Shown here: one piece after another, positions 1 through 10,390 of the stretch
How positions within the stretch are numbered: position 1 is the first letter of the stretch
Layout of the letters: each line of letters starts with the position of its first letter
Source of the DNA: Glycine soja
Taxonomy: Eukaryota > Streptophyta > Magnoliopsida > Fabales > Fabaceae
Direction of reading: 5' to 3'
Length of the DNA stretch: 64,000 bases
Assembly (NCBI RefSeq): GCF_004193775.1
Contig: NC_041021.1
Location: 20,056,632-20,120,631, forward strand
Program-made: the position numbers and the translations under genes
The notes under the pieces: generated by a model
Database searches by the model: none
Seen by the model: the letters and a program-made list of their open reading frames with translations, nothing else
Told to the model about the DNA's origin: nothing

Positions 1-925
1 TTTATTCAAAGATATTTTGATTATTTTATTATTATTTTGACCTTTTTTTGGATTAACCGAGATTACGATGTGAATGATCGGTTGGATTTTATTTTAATAG
101 TAATTAAACGAGATTACAACTCAAATGATCGGTTGAAATTCATTTTATTATTTATTAGGTGAGAAAACGGCTTAAATAAACTGTTAAAGCTCGTTAAAAG
201 GGGGTACGGAAAACCAAAGTGGGGACCACTAAGGGTGCATAGAATGAATTGAAAGATTCGATTTTGGGAACTTACCGGTTGAAGACCGAAGAACGACGAA
301 GAACAAACGAAGAACGGTGAAGAATCTTCACGAAATCACTCACGGAAACGTCTCGAAAGCGTTACGGAAGCACCTCGGCTTGGAATTTTTCCACGAAAAC
401 AATTTTCCTCACTAATTTCGAGAGAATCCTTAAATACCAGAAGGGTTGAACCATTTACTCTACCATCTTTCCCTTATTTATAGGAGAAAAGAGGGAGGTG
501 GTTGCCACCCAGCTCGCCCAGGCAAGCAGGGTTGCTTCCACCAGAAGGCACCACCTTCGGTTGGAACCCTCTGGAAGGCCCAAGTGGGTCTGGTTGCTAT
601 TTGCACCCCCTTTTTTACTAAATACACCCCTTTGTGTTTTTTTGTTGATTCCTTTCCGAAACGTTACAGAACTTTTACGAATTACGTAACGACACCCATT
701 TTCTTTCCGGAACGTTGCGAAACTTTACAGATTACGCAACAATGCTCTTTTTGACTTCCAGAATGTTGTGAAACTTTACGGATTACGCAACAATACTATT
801 TTTCCTTCTAGAATGTCGTGAAACTTTACAAATTATCTAACGATGGGTGTTAAGTACCTTTAGGCGGTCAAGCGAAGGTTGCATGCCACCAAACAGTGGT
901 ACTCAGACGAAATTAGGGTATGACA
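1..925 (-). repeat. 3' LTR of element H, cut by window start
   Basis: Same LTR family as at 15184-17069 and 60008-62150. It reads on the minus strand from TGTCATACCC at 925, and the end towards the internal region is followed by the polypurine tract. A TATA box (sense TATAAATA) lies at 475-482. U3 carries several short diverged repeats of the type 'cgtaacg...ttacggattacgcaac' between about 650 and 840. The U5 end lies outside the window. Confidence 0.85.
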
Positions 926-973
926 GTTGCCCCTCTTTACTTATCTTTTATTGGAGATAAAAGCGAAGTAAAG
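926..973 (-). other. Polypurine tract and PPT hairpin of element H
   Basis: Next to the LTR end the minus strand reads AAGTAAAGAGGGGCAAC-type purine-rich sequence, the plus-strand primer site of the element. The purine run is also the 3' arm of an inverted repeat: CTTTACTT at 935-942 pairs with AAGTAAAG at 966-973, with an inner ATAAAA/TTTTAT stem. The same structure occurs at 18373-18416 and 62151-62198. Confidence 0.75.
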
Positions 974-1299
974 ATAAGACACTAATTTCGTTCGAGCGGA
1001 ACATTGTTCAGCCGATCAATATCCCAACCAGTGGAACCTGTCATTCAGAAAGAAAAGAAATGGCATCAGAAGCGTCAACAAAACTTCAGTGTCTTGAAAG
1101 CGATAAAATGGGATAACCACGACGTTTCCATACGCTATCGAACTTGATCGTCCCCGCCCATCAAAGAAGAATCTCGTGCGTCGTCGGGCTTGAATGTCTC
1201 CGGACGACAAGAGTAAAAACCTGCAAAAATTTTGAGAATAATCAGAATTGGACGACCAACATCATCCTGATACCATCGAACTTGTTTGCCTCGGTTGAG
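974..1299 (-). other. 3' UTR of element H, no coding signal
   Basis: Unique-looking non-coding stretch between the polypurine tract and the tandem array. A purine-rich segment and short unrelated ORFs are visible. I see no gene. Confidence 0.5.
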
Positions 1300-2252
1300 G
1301 AAAAGTGCGGACTTTCATAAGGTATCTCTGCCTGCCACCCAACTCGCTGTCCCTGGATGACAAAAGGTGCAGAAGACGACGTAAGTCTTTACGCGTCAAC
1401 AGGCTCGTTTTCCCCTGGTTGACGAAAGGTGCGGATAACCATACGGTACCCCCGCTTGCCACCTGACTTCCCAGGTCAGGGTTAATAGTGATCGTTTGTG
1501 CGGATAACCACTTGGGCATCTCCGCATGTCACCTGACTTCACGGGTCAGGATGATAGAAACCGTTAGTACAAATAACCGCTTGGGTATCTCCGTATGTCA
1601 CCTGACTTCACGGGTCAAGATGACAGAAACCGTTTGTACGGATAACTGCTTGGGTATCTCCACATGTCACCTGACTTCACGGGTCAGGATGACAGAAACT
1701 GTTTGTACGGATAACCGCTTGGGTATCTCCGTATGTCACCTGAATTCACAAGTCAAGATGACAAAGGCGCGGAAGACGATGTAAGTCTCTGCGTGTCAAC
1801 GGGTTTGCTTGCCCCTGATTGACAAAGGGTGCAGAAGACGACATTAGTCTCTGCATGCTACCGGACTCTGAGTTTGACGAATAGCGAAAGAGTGTTTATT
1901 GGATAACCACTTAGGTATCTCGGCCTACCACCTAACTTCATGAGTTAGGATCAACAGAAATCGTTTTGTGCGGATAACTACTTGGGAATCTCCGCATGTC
2001 ACCTGACTTCATGGGTCAGAATGACAGAAACCGTTTGTACAGATAATCGCTTGGGTATCACTGTATGTCACCTGACTTCACGGGTCAGGATGACAGAGGC
2101 ACAGAAGACGACGTAAGTCTTCGCGTGTCAACGGGTTTGCTTGCCCCTGATTGACAAAGGGTGCAGAAGACGACGTTAGTCTCTGCATGCTACCGGACTC
2201 TGAGTCTAACGGGTAGCGAAAGAGTGTTTATACGGATAACCACTTGGGTATC
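1300..2252. repeat. Tandem hairpin array in the 3' UTR of element H
   Basis: About 14 diverged monomers of 62-69 bp. The clearest run (1488-1784) has a 69-bp period, so a 23-residue repeat appears in translation. Monomers share a frame of the type GTGCGGATAACC...GGTATCTCCGC and a variable segment that folds on itself. Arms seen: CGTCAAC/GTTGACG (1395-1425), CCTGAC/GTCAGG inside TGTCA/TGACA (from 1527), TGTCAA/TTGACA (1794-1824), CCTAAC/GTTAGG (1931-1949), GCTACC/GGTAGC (2189-2217). The array is interrupted at 2252 by element B and continues at 34020. Tandem repeats between pol and the 3' LTR are known for Tat/Ogre elements. Confidence 0.85.
2248..2252. repeat. Target-site duplication GTATC, left copy, of element B
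   Basis: GTATC precedes the B LTR here and follows the far B LTR at 34020-34024. Both flanks are parts of H's tandem array, so the two sites rejoin in one monomer family. Confidence 0.85.
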
Positions 2253-3374
2253 AAATCGAGGCCGTTCCCGAATCAAATAAACATTAAAAATTCAGTATCT
2301 AGGAAGTGATCCTAGGTAGTCTCCCAACGACCAATGGCCAACATAACGTTCATAACAGATAGTAGGAAAATAGTAACGAATTGGGGAGGGGGGGTTGTTT
2401 GCTTTTGTAAATTAAACAGCGAATAGATGTGAATTAGAAAATATCAGAATTAAAACGCGTTGCTTCCCCTTGATTCACAAGAAAGTCTCTTATCCTAGGT
2501 TATGAGAGTTTATCCTTTATCAGTTCAACCACTTAATCCAACCCTAAATTAAATTACTAAGCGAAATTTAACATAAGGCATTCATTAAGTGATTAAGCAA
2601 CACATACACCAATTAATCATAAACGATCATTAAGCATGAACATAAATTAAGCACAGAGGCAATTAATCAAGCACTAAGCATGCATGAATTAATAACAACA
2701 AATACAGAATAATTGGTGAAGAGGAAAAACTGATCAGAATTTAATAGTAATAATAGAACCTCAAAGAGAGTTGTGCTTGATCCTCAAGAGAAAACAATGC
2801 TGGAGACTTAGCCTTCCATTAATCAATAGAGAACGAAATTTTATTGCTAAAATGAAAAGTAAAAACTGGAATTGCAAAACGAAAAAGTGTCTAAAAGAAG
2901 AAGAGAAACCTAACACTAAAAATGAAAGAGGAGAGCTTAAACTAGAACCTTGGTGCTGTTATATAGTTTTCAGCCCCAAAGCTTACAAATCTATTTTAAG
3001 TCCAAGCCCACAAATAAAATAAAATCTAGACAAGATAAGATAAGATAAAATAAAATCTAGATGAAATAAAATCTAAATAAGATAAGATAAGATCTAGATG
3101 AAATAATATCTAGATTAGATAAAAATCTAGATAAGATAAGATTTGATCTAGATAAGATAAGATTTGATAAAATTGTCTGCTCTCTTCAAGTCCAAGCCTA
3201 ATTCTGGATTCAAGCTCAATTGCTTATAATTCTCCTGAAATTAAATTAAAAACACAAAATTGGTCCAATAGGCCCAAATGATAAAACTGCATAATTAATT
3301 TGACAATTAAGACTAATCAGTAATTAAAGTAGTGCAAAAAGGGTTAAGAAATAGGGGAAAATAATGGCACATCA
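2253..3374 (-). repeat. 3' LTR of element B
   Basis: Sense start TGATGTGCCA at 3374 follows a polypurine tract; sense end lies at 2253, where the terminal CA has decayed. It matches 33098-34019 through most of its length, including a distinctive ATAAGATAAG/ATCTAGA low-complexity block. A sense TATA-like CTATATAA lies near 2958-2966. A poly-G run sits near 2388-2396. Confidence 0.85.
3016..3176. repeat. Low-complexity AAGATA/ATCTAGA block in the B LTR
   Basis: Irregular short tandem units of 'gataaGATAAG' and 'aaaatctagat'. The other B LTR has a shorter version at about 33712-33832, so the block has changed in length since insertion. Confidence 0.8.
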
Positions 3375-3725
3375 AAACCCCCCATACTTAGCCTTTTGCA
3401 CTCCTGGGCAAAATAAAACAAAGAACAAAATCCAAGGATATCAAAGAGAGACAAACAAAAACATTTACATATTTCTCAATGAACGTCAAGGAATGGGTAA
3501 CATCTAACATGAAAAGATCCAAAGAGTCAAGACATTCGTGAAAATCATCCAAGCAACCCAATCATGGCAAAATAGTTAATCAGCTCAAGAATGAAAAGTA
3601 TTAAAGCCTCACAAGATATACACTCTATCTCTCAAGTGTCTAGGCTATTATTTACCCTCAAAGCACCCATGAAAACCAACACCACATAAACTTGGCAAGA
3701 TTCTAAAATTGACAATCAACCCAAA
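3375..3725 (-). other. Polypurine tract and 3' UTR remnant of element B
   Basis: The minus strand reads AAGTATGGGGGGTT directly before the LTR start, the Athila-type polypurine tract. The next 350 bp match 4379-4755 of element A closely and hold no coding frame. At about 3725 the sequence switches abruptly into A's LTR. Confidence 0.75.
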
Positions 3726-4378
3726 CAGAGTTAAGCTTCGTTCTCAGATGGAAACATAACCAGAAAATTAGCCTTCCATAATTTCAACAAAAACAGAGAA
3801 CATAAATGAAACTAGGAGCAGAAATGTAAATAAAGATAAGAGCATAAAACGTAAATGAAACTAAGAAAAGAAAACGTAAATGAAACTTAAGGGAGAAGAA
3901 GAAACAAGAACGAAATTGTAATTAGAAGCAGAAAATGGAAAATTGCATTATGTGAACAGTAGAATTAGAACAGAAAACGTAAAACCCTCAACCCTATGCT
4001 CTGAATAATAGTCTAACAGAATAGCCTTGCACGAATCCCAAGGCTGCTATTTAAAAGAGTCACTCAAAGTCACTGGGCCCTATTACATTATTCTGGCCCA
4101 AAACGAAATAAACACTGAACCACATAAAATAAAATTGCAATCTCCTAATTAGAAATTAACTAAGGTAAGCGCTACTTTATTTGCCCTCTTCAAGTCCACA
4201 ACCAAAATCCGGATTAAGCCCAATGTTTCATTAATTCCTGAAATTAGATTAAAAACATCAAATTAGCTAAATGAACCCAAATAATAAAACTGCCTAATTA
4301 ATTTGACAATTAAAACTAATTAGTAATTAAAATGGTGCAAAAAGGGTTTAAGAAATAGAAGAAAATGATGGCACATCA
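3726..4378 (-). repeat. 3' LTR remnant of element A (U3/R part)
   Basis: Matches the outer half of the 26414-27565 LTR from 'gagttaagcttcgttctcag' on. It begins in sense at TGATGTGCCA (4378) next to a polypurine tract. About 500 bp at the U5 end are missing at the junction with B's 3' UTR. Confidence 0.85.
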
Positions 4379-5941
4379 AAACCCCCCATACTTAGCCTTT
4401 TGCACTCCTGGGCAAAATGAAACAAAGAACAAAATCCAAGGATATCAAAGAGGGACAAACAAAAACATTCACATATTTCTCAATGAACATCAAGGAATGA
4501 AAGGAATGGGTAACATCTAACATCTAACATAAGGAGATCCGAAAAGTCAAGACATTCATGAAAATCATCCAAGCAACCCAATCATGGCAAAATAGTTAAT
4601 CAGCTCAAGAATGAAAAGTGATAAAGCCTCACAAGATATATGTTCTATCTCTCAGGTGTCTACTCAAGTGTCTAGGCTACTATTTACCCTCAAAGCACCC
4701 ATGAAAACCAACACCACATAAACTTGGCAAGATTCTAAAATTGACAATCAACCCATAAACACAAGCACATGAGGATCAAAAGTCTTTTATGGTTGTAATG
4801 GGGCCAAGGACAAGGTATGGAAAAATAAGGAATAAGTGGCTAAATCCCAAAGGAATAGAGGAGCAATGGGGAATAAGTGCATATTAAGAAAAAAAATAAA
4901 AAATAAGAAGAACTAAAGATAAAATTTAAACATAAAGAGTAGAACCAAGAGTCTCATCATTCTTTTTCCATTTAAGATCTTATTCACTCAACTTTATTGC
5001 TTTTCTTTTTCTTTTTTGATTTTTTTTTTGCTCTGTAGCATTTGAGAAACAGCATCTCATTCAGCATGTCCAACATTTAACCAATATACAATGTACATCA
5101 AGTATGGCCCAAAATACATCATGAAGCATAGCCAACAAAACATGTTATCCAATGAAACAACCCCCCCCCCCCCCCCCCGCCCCCCCACACACACACACAC
5201 ACTTATTCCCAAAACAATTCCAAAGCTCCAAAATTCCTTAAGGATATGGTGATATCATGGTTTTTCACTTAAGGCTTGTAGTGAGCTTCAAAACAAGGAA
5301 AGGGAAACAAGGCTCAAAAGGGTTAACAAAGGAATTAATTCAAGGTAAGTCCATTTGGCTAGAAGCTTATAAGAACAAAATTGCCTCAATCATTTCCAAA
5401 TATGCATGTGAATTAGGAAGCATCAACAAGAATCAAGCCAAGGCTATTGTGCAAGCAATCAATGGGGCAAAACACACCAAATGATTATGATGATGGATGG
5501 CTCAAATTCTCACAAAGGTAAACTCATCACTTTCAAATTGAGCTTTCAAAACTATCATGTCAGGTAGAGGACAAACAAGGATTTCAAATCACAAAATGTC
5601 AAGAGGCTTTTTTTTTCAAAACAATTACCCATTTCTTGAACATATCCTATAATTCAAAGAAAAACATGCAAAGTCGTACATGCACACAGAATTGACCCAA
5701 AATATTAAACTAGAAACCCAATGAAACTAACAACATTAACAAATTAACACAACTAACAAATTAACAAAACCGACAAAACTACCAAAACCAAAGAACCACT
5801 CCCCCCCCCCCCCCATACTTAAGCAACACATTATCCTCAATGTAGCACAATTAAAAGATTAAAAACAATTAAACCATCAAATAGAATCGGACAAGTGTAA
5901 TAAAAGCAAAGAAGGAGATAGGAAAAGAAGAACTCCCTAAG
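4379..5941 (-). other. 3' UTR of element A with polypurine tract
   Basis: It starts with the polypurine tract (sense AAGTATGGGGGGTTT, 4379-4393). The rest has no convincing frame on either strand; a 75-codon plus-strand frame at 5257-5484 has no family resemblance. No env-like ORF is present in the place where some Athila elements have one. Confidence 0.6.
5159..5203. repeat. Poly-C run followed by (CA)n
   Basis: About 18 C, one G, six C, then about eight CA units. A second poly-C run lies at about 5799-5813. Such runs are prone to length errors in assembly. Confidence 0.9.
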
Positions 5942-6214
5942 TTATGGTGGAGGAAGAGTAGGATGGAGTAAGGAAGTCTCTTCCACCACTACGTCCACTA
6001 AAGAAGGGTTTGTGAGGAATGGCTTAAGTCGGTGTCCGTTGACCTTGAAGCTCTAGTTTGTGGAGTCGCTTTTGATCTCAACTGTACCATAAGGAAAAAC
6101 ATTAGTAACAACAAAAGGACCAATCCACTTAGACCTCAACTTACCACTCATGAGCCCAAGCCTAGAATTATACAATAAAACTTTTTGCCCAACCATGAAG
6201 TCCTTCTTAATTAT
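5942..6214 (-). pseudogene. Element A integrase, C-terminal part
   Basis: Distal end of A's integrase, cut off from the rest (20209-20995) by element O. The minus-strand frame gives the C-terminal DNA-binding region typical of Ty3 integrases (motif [10 protein letters not shown], then [10 protein letters not shown]) and ends with a stop at 5942-5944. One premature TAG lies near 6057. The frame runs in phase into the other half once O and one ATTAT copy are ignored. That phase match, plus the duplication, is the proof of insertion. Inactive. Confidence 0.85.
6210..6214. repeat. Target-site duplication ATTAT, left copy, of element O
   Basis: ATTAT directly precedes TGTCATACCC at 6215. The partner copy is at 20209-20213, directly after the 3' LTR of O. 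Confidence 0.9.
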
Positions 6215-6932
6215 TGTCATACCCTAATTTCGTCCGGGGACCATCCGTTTGTTGGGATACGGCCCTCGTTTGACCACTTCGAGGTACTTGGCACCCATCG
6301 TTAGGCAATCCGTGAAGTTCCGTAACATGCCGGAAGTCGAAAGGAAGCATTGTTGCACAATCCGTGAGGTTTCGTAACATGCCGGAAGTCAAAAGGAAGC
6401 ATTGTTGCACAATTCGTGAAGTTCCGTAACATTCCGGAAGCCAAAAAAAGGATGATTACGTAATCTGTAAGGTTCCGTGACATTACGGAAAGAAAACAAG
6501 TATCGTTACGAAATTCGTAAAGTTCCATAACATTACAAAAAAAAGAATCAGCAAAAAAAGGCAAGGGAGTGTATTTAGTAAACGGGGGTACAAATAGAAA
6601 TCAGGCCCACTTGGGCCTTCCAGGAAGTTCCACCAGAAGGCGGTGCCTTCTAGAGGAAGCAACCTAGCTCGCCTGGGCGAGCTGGGTGGCAAGCTCGTCC
6701 CTCTTTTTCCTATAAATAGGGGGAGGAGGGCAGAACAAAAATGTTCAACCCTCCTGGTATCTGAGAATCACTTAAAATTAGTGATAAAAATTGTTTCCAT
6801 GAAGAAAATCCAAGCCGAGGCGCTTTCGTAACGCTTCCGAGACGTTTCCGTGGGCGATTTCGCAAAGATTTTCCATCGTTCTTCATTGTACTTCGTTCGT
6901 TCTTCGTCGTTCTTCGGTCTTCAACCGGTAAG
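6215..6932 (+). repeat. 5' LTR remnant of element O
   Basis: Matches 18421-19127. Differences from the 3' copy are mainly transitions, many at CG or CNG sites. TATAAATA lies at 6711-6718. Homology stops exactly at GGTAAG (6927-6932), which in the complete LTR is a consensus 5' splice site; it then continues in ORF1. Confidence 0.85.
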
Positions 6933-7357
6933 AGAGAGACCAATCACGAAAACACAACATCATCTTGAAAGAGGAGTTAGCTGCTTGCTCAAGGTCCAAA
7001 AGAAACTTGTCTCAACGTTTATGCGAGACAGAGACCAACATGTTAGCCATCGTCAGCAAGTACCAAGAAGAACAAAATCTAGCCACGGCCCATGAGCACA
7101 AAGTGGCGGACGAGTATGCCCAAGTGTACGCGGAAAAGGAGGCTAGAGGAAGGGTGATCAACTCGTTACATCAAGAGGCAACAATGTGGATGGACAGATT
7201 TTCTCTTACCTTGAACGGGAGTCAAGAACTTCCCCGATTGCTAGCCAAGGCCAAAGCAATGGCGGACACCTACTCCGCCCCCGAGGAGATCCACGGACAT
7301 CTCGGCTATTGTCAGCATATGATAGATTTAATGACCCATATAATTAGAAACCGCTAG
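6933..7357 (+). pseudogene. Element O ORF1, 3' fragment
   Basis: End of the ORF that lies upstream of gag in Ogre-like elements. The product function is unknown to me. The frame is open from about 6938 and stops at 7357; it has no ATG of its own because the start was deleted with the LTR end. The sequence is helical and charged (motifs [33 protein letters not shown]). The copy in element H at 45964-46362 is clearly homologous along its whole length, which shows this is a real conserved ORF and not chance. Confidence 0.7.
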
Positions 7358-7489
7358 AAAGTTTGTATTGTCACTCAGATCTTGACTAGTTATAACTTTC
7401 TGAATAAAATGAGTTTATCCCACGTTTTTACTCCAAAAAATCAGTGCGAATCAAGTCACTCCTGCATTTTATCTCTAGCATGCATTCAT

Positions 7490-7523
7490 TTTTCTTTACC
7501 TACTCCTCACGTTTGGTTTTTAG
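7490..7523 (+). promoter_or_regulatory. Candidate 3' splice acceptor before gag
   Basis: Pyrimidine-rich tract ending TTTTTAG at 7523. The same tract and AG precede gag in element H (minus strand, about 45795). Coding similarity between copies begins right after this AG, upstream of the gag ATG. Together with the GGTAAGT donor in the LTR it could make a spliced gag-pol RNA that skips ORF1. This is inference. Confidence 0.4.
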
Positions 7524-7587
7524 GAAAAACAGCATAACTAAACGCGCCCCATGGCATCCCTGTCGCACCAGATCCAAATCTAGAACG

Positions 7588-9054
7588 ATGGGTGATCAAA
7601 AGGAGACACAGGAACAGATGAAAGCCGACATGTCGGCTTTGAAAGAGAAAATGGCTTCCATGATGGAGGCCATGTTAGGAATGAGACAACTCATGGAGAA
7701 TAGCGTGGCCACCGTTGCCGCTGTTAGTTCGGCTGCCGAAGCAGACCCAACTCTCCCAGCTACCGCGCACCATCCTCTCCCAAACGTGGTAGGACGAGAA
7801 AGGAGCACACTGGGGCACATCAGCAACCCCCATTTGGGATTCAACCGGGTGGCTTACCCTTATGGATTACCACCTAATCACACGCCACCAGTCATGCGTG
7901 ATGACGCGGGTCATGTCCCTTCTCCCATCCTTGAAGGGGAGCCTCCTCGACAGCTCGACGAGGTTCATGAGGATCATCGAGAGTATGCCCAAGGGGATGT
8001 CGATTTCTACCCCCCGGTCCCCATCAAGGGGCCGGCGCCCAACACATTGCCTCAGCACAACCTCACAGCACAGCCAATATTCTTGTCCACAGAAGGACCA
8101 CCCCCGGCGGCGGAAGAAAGAAGGAAACTCGATCTCATCGAGGAGAAATTGAGAGCTATTGAAGGCTTTGGCGACTATCCGTTCGTGGACATGGCGGATC
8201 TTTGCTTGGTACCGAATATCGTCATCCCCCCAAAATTCAAGGTACCTAATTTCGACAAGTACAAAGGGACGACTTGTCCTAAGAACCATCTCAAGATGTA
8301 TCATCGCAAGATGGGGGCGCATTCTAGGGATGAAAAGTTGTTAATGCACTTTTCCCAAGATAGCTTGGATGGAGCCGCGGTCATTTGGTACACTAATCTG
8401 GAAGCTTCCCGCATCCGTACTTGGAAGGATCTGATTACTGCCTTCCTTAGGCAATATCAGCACAATTTTGATATGGCTCCCGATCGCACTCAGCTGCAGA
8501 ACATGGTTAAGAAGGAAAGTGAGACCTTTAAAGAGTACGCACAGCGGTGGAGAGACCTGGTAGCACAAGTGGCCCCTCCCATGGTCGAAAGGGAAATGAT
8601 TACCATGATGGTAGACACCTTACCAGTGTTTTACTATGAGAAGTTGGTAGGCTATATGCCCTCCAGCTTCGCGGACTTGGTATTTGCTGGGGAGAGAATC
8701 AAAGTAGGTTTGAAAAGAGGGAAGTTCGATTACGTCTCCTCCACAAGTACCAATGCTAGGAGGATCAGAACAACTAGGGCAAAAAGGAAGGAAGGACATG
8801 CCCATGCCGTCACTTTGGCGCCCGCATGGGTCAAGCCACCGCAGACCTCTCATGGAACCCATCAGTACGCCCAACATCACCCGAGCTTCTCAGCTCACGT
8901 CGGGAACTCCTCCAATTCAGCACTCGTAAAGCCTAGAGCACCCGCCCCCATCCAGAGGGAGGCCCCCCAAGCTCTGGCTCCAACCACAACTCGCCCGACC
9001 GGCAATGCCCACTTTGGCGCCGATTCCAACGCGATAAGGAACTTTCCCCTGAGG
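7588..9054 (+). pseudogene. Element O gag, C-terminally truncated
   Basis: Ty3 gag (Retrotrans_gag type) that would form the virus-like particle. ATG at 7588 is chosen because the copies in H and C have a Met at the same place. A conserved stretch (residues KRAP to TRSKSRT) runs upstream in frame, so the true start may be earlier through splicing. Residues 1-60 form a Met/Glu/Lys-rich coiled-coil-like segment, followed by a Pro-rich part. The gag core spans about residues 215-390 (IWYTNLEASRIRTWKDL, FKEYAQRWRDL, PVFYYEKLVGYMPSSFADL). The frame is open to the break; the nucleocapsid end is lost at about 9054, where C begins. The best preserved gag here. Confidence 0.85.
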
Positions 9055-9210
9055 CACTGGTGAAATCTTGACCCAGTATGCATAGTAGCTGCGTGATAGC
9101 CTCCCTGTCTGGTTGTGCTCGCATAGTTGGCCCTCCTCCAATATCAGGGGGTGGCCCAGGAACTGATAAAAGGAAACTACTGGCCCCTTAATCGGGAGCG
9201 CAAGTCTCGG
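9055..9210 (-). pseudogene. Element C ORF3 remnant
   Basis: The minus strand matches the middle of ORF3 of element H (36350-36480): LILEE, then a REAITQLLCILGQDF segment in another frame. It is only about 50 codons, frameshifted, and cut where it meets O's gag. It shows that C once had the same third ORF as H and O. Function unknown. Confidence 0.6.
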
Positions 9211-9249
9211 TTAAGCATTAAGGGTAGAGGACCTTAAATTCTCTTAAGG

Positions 9250-10390
9250 TGCGGATATGGATCCCACTGAAGGCAAGAGCGCGTAGCCCTCTGAAGGCGA
9301 GGACGTGCAGCCCTCTAAAGGTGAGGACATGTAGCCCTTTGAAGGCGAGGACGTGTAGTCCTCTAAAGATGAGGACGTGTAGACCTCTGAAGATGAGGAC
9401 GTGTAGACCTCTGAAGGCGAGGGAGTGCAGCCCTCTGAAGGCGAGGACGTGAAGCCATCTAATGGCGAGGACGTGTAGTCCTCTGAAATGGAGGATGTGT
9501 AGTCCTTTGAAGCTGAGGGCGTGCAGCCCTCTGATGGCGAGGACGTGTAGTCCTTTGAAGGTGAGGGTGTGCAGCCCTCTGATGGCGAGGACGTGTAGTC
9601 CTTTGAAGGTGAGGGCGTGTAGCCCTACGAAGGCAAAGGCGAGGACGTGTTGTCCTCTAAAGGCGAGGACATGTAGTCCTCTGTAGGTTAGGACGTGTAG
9701 TCCTCTGAAGGTGAGGACATGTAGTCCTCGGAAGGTGAGGGCGTGTAGCCCTACGAAGGTAAGGATGTGTAGTCCTCTGATGGTGAGGGCGTGTAATCCT
9801 CTGAAGGCGAGGGTGTGAGGCCTTCTGAAGGCGAGGGCGTGCAGCCCTCTGAAGGCGAGGACGTGCAGCCCTCTGAAGCCGAGGACATCTAGTCCTCTGA
9901 AGGCTAGGACGTCTAGTCCTCTGAAGGCGAGGACGTCTAGTCCGCTGAAGGTGAGGAAGTCTAGTCCTCTGAAGGCGGGGAAGTTTAGTCCTCTAAAGGT
10001 GAGGGCATGTAGCCCTATGAAGGTGAAGACGTGTAGTCCTCTAAAGGTGAGGGCGTGTAGCCCTATGAAGGTGAGGACGTGTAGTCCTCTTAAGGTGAGG
10101 GCATCCAACCCTTTGAAGGTGAGGACGTGTAGTCCTCTGATGGCAAGGACGTGTAGTCCTCTGCAGGCGAGTATGTGTAGTCCTCTGAAGGTGAGGACGT
10201 ATAGTCCTCTAAAGGCGAGGGTGTGCATCCCTCTAATGGTGAGGACGTATAGTCCTCTAAAGGCGAGGGCGTGCAGCCCTCTAAAGGTGAGGGCGTGTAG
10301 CCCTATGAAGGCGAGGGTGTGCGACCCTCTGAAGGCGAGGGCGTGCAGCCCTCTGATGGCGTGGACATGTAGCCCTCTGAAGAAGATAGG
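9250..10390. repeat. 24-bp hairpin minisatellite, about 46 units
   Basis: Consensus GAGGACGTGTAGTCCTC plus TGAAGGC/T. Each 24-nt unit holds a 6-bp stem with a 5-nt loop. Two major stem types alternate, GAGGAC/GTCCTC and GAGGGC/GCCCTC. By hand count the fifth stem pair is complementary in 37 of 45 units. Because 24 is a multiple of three, long frames with 8-residue periods open on both strands (for example minus strand 9218-10228); I do not regard these as proteins. It lies between gag and ORF3 of element C. Confidence 0.95.

Noticed and set aside
1488..1784. 98-codon ORF with a 23-residue repeat
   Set aside because: Translation of the 69-bp tandem array.
2771..3022. Plus-strand ORF repeated at 33461-33703
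   Set aside because: Both copies lie inside the two LTRs of element B, antisense to it; they are alike because LTRs are alike. No domain recognised.
5257..5484. 75-codon plus-strand ORF in A's 3' UTR
   Set aside because: Antisense to the element, no homology seen, and no second copy to show conservation.
9218..10228. 336-codon minus-strand ORF of 8-residue repeats, and matching plus-strand ORFs (9249-9452, 9951-10502)
   Set aside because: They exist because the 24-bp minisatellite unit is a multiple of three and poor in stops; both strands are open, there is no family resemblance, and variation follows the hairpin stem, not codons.
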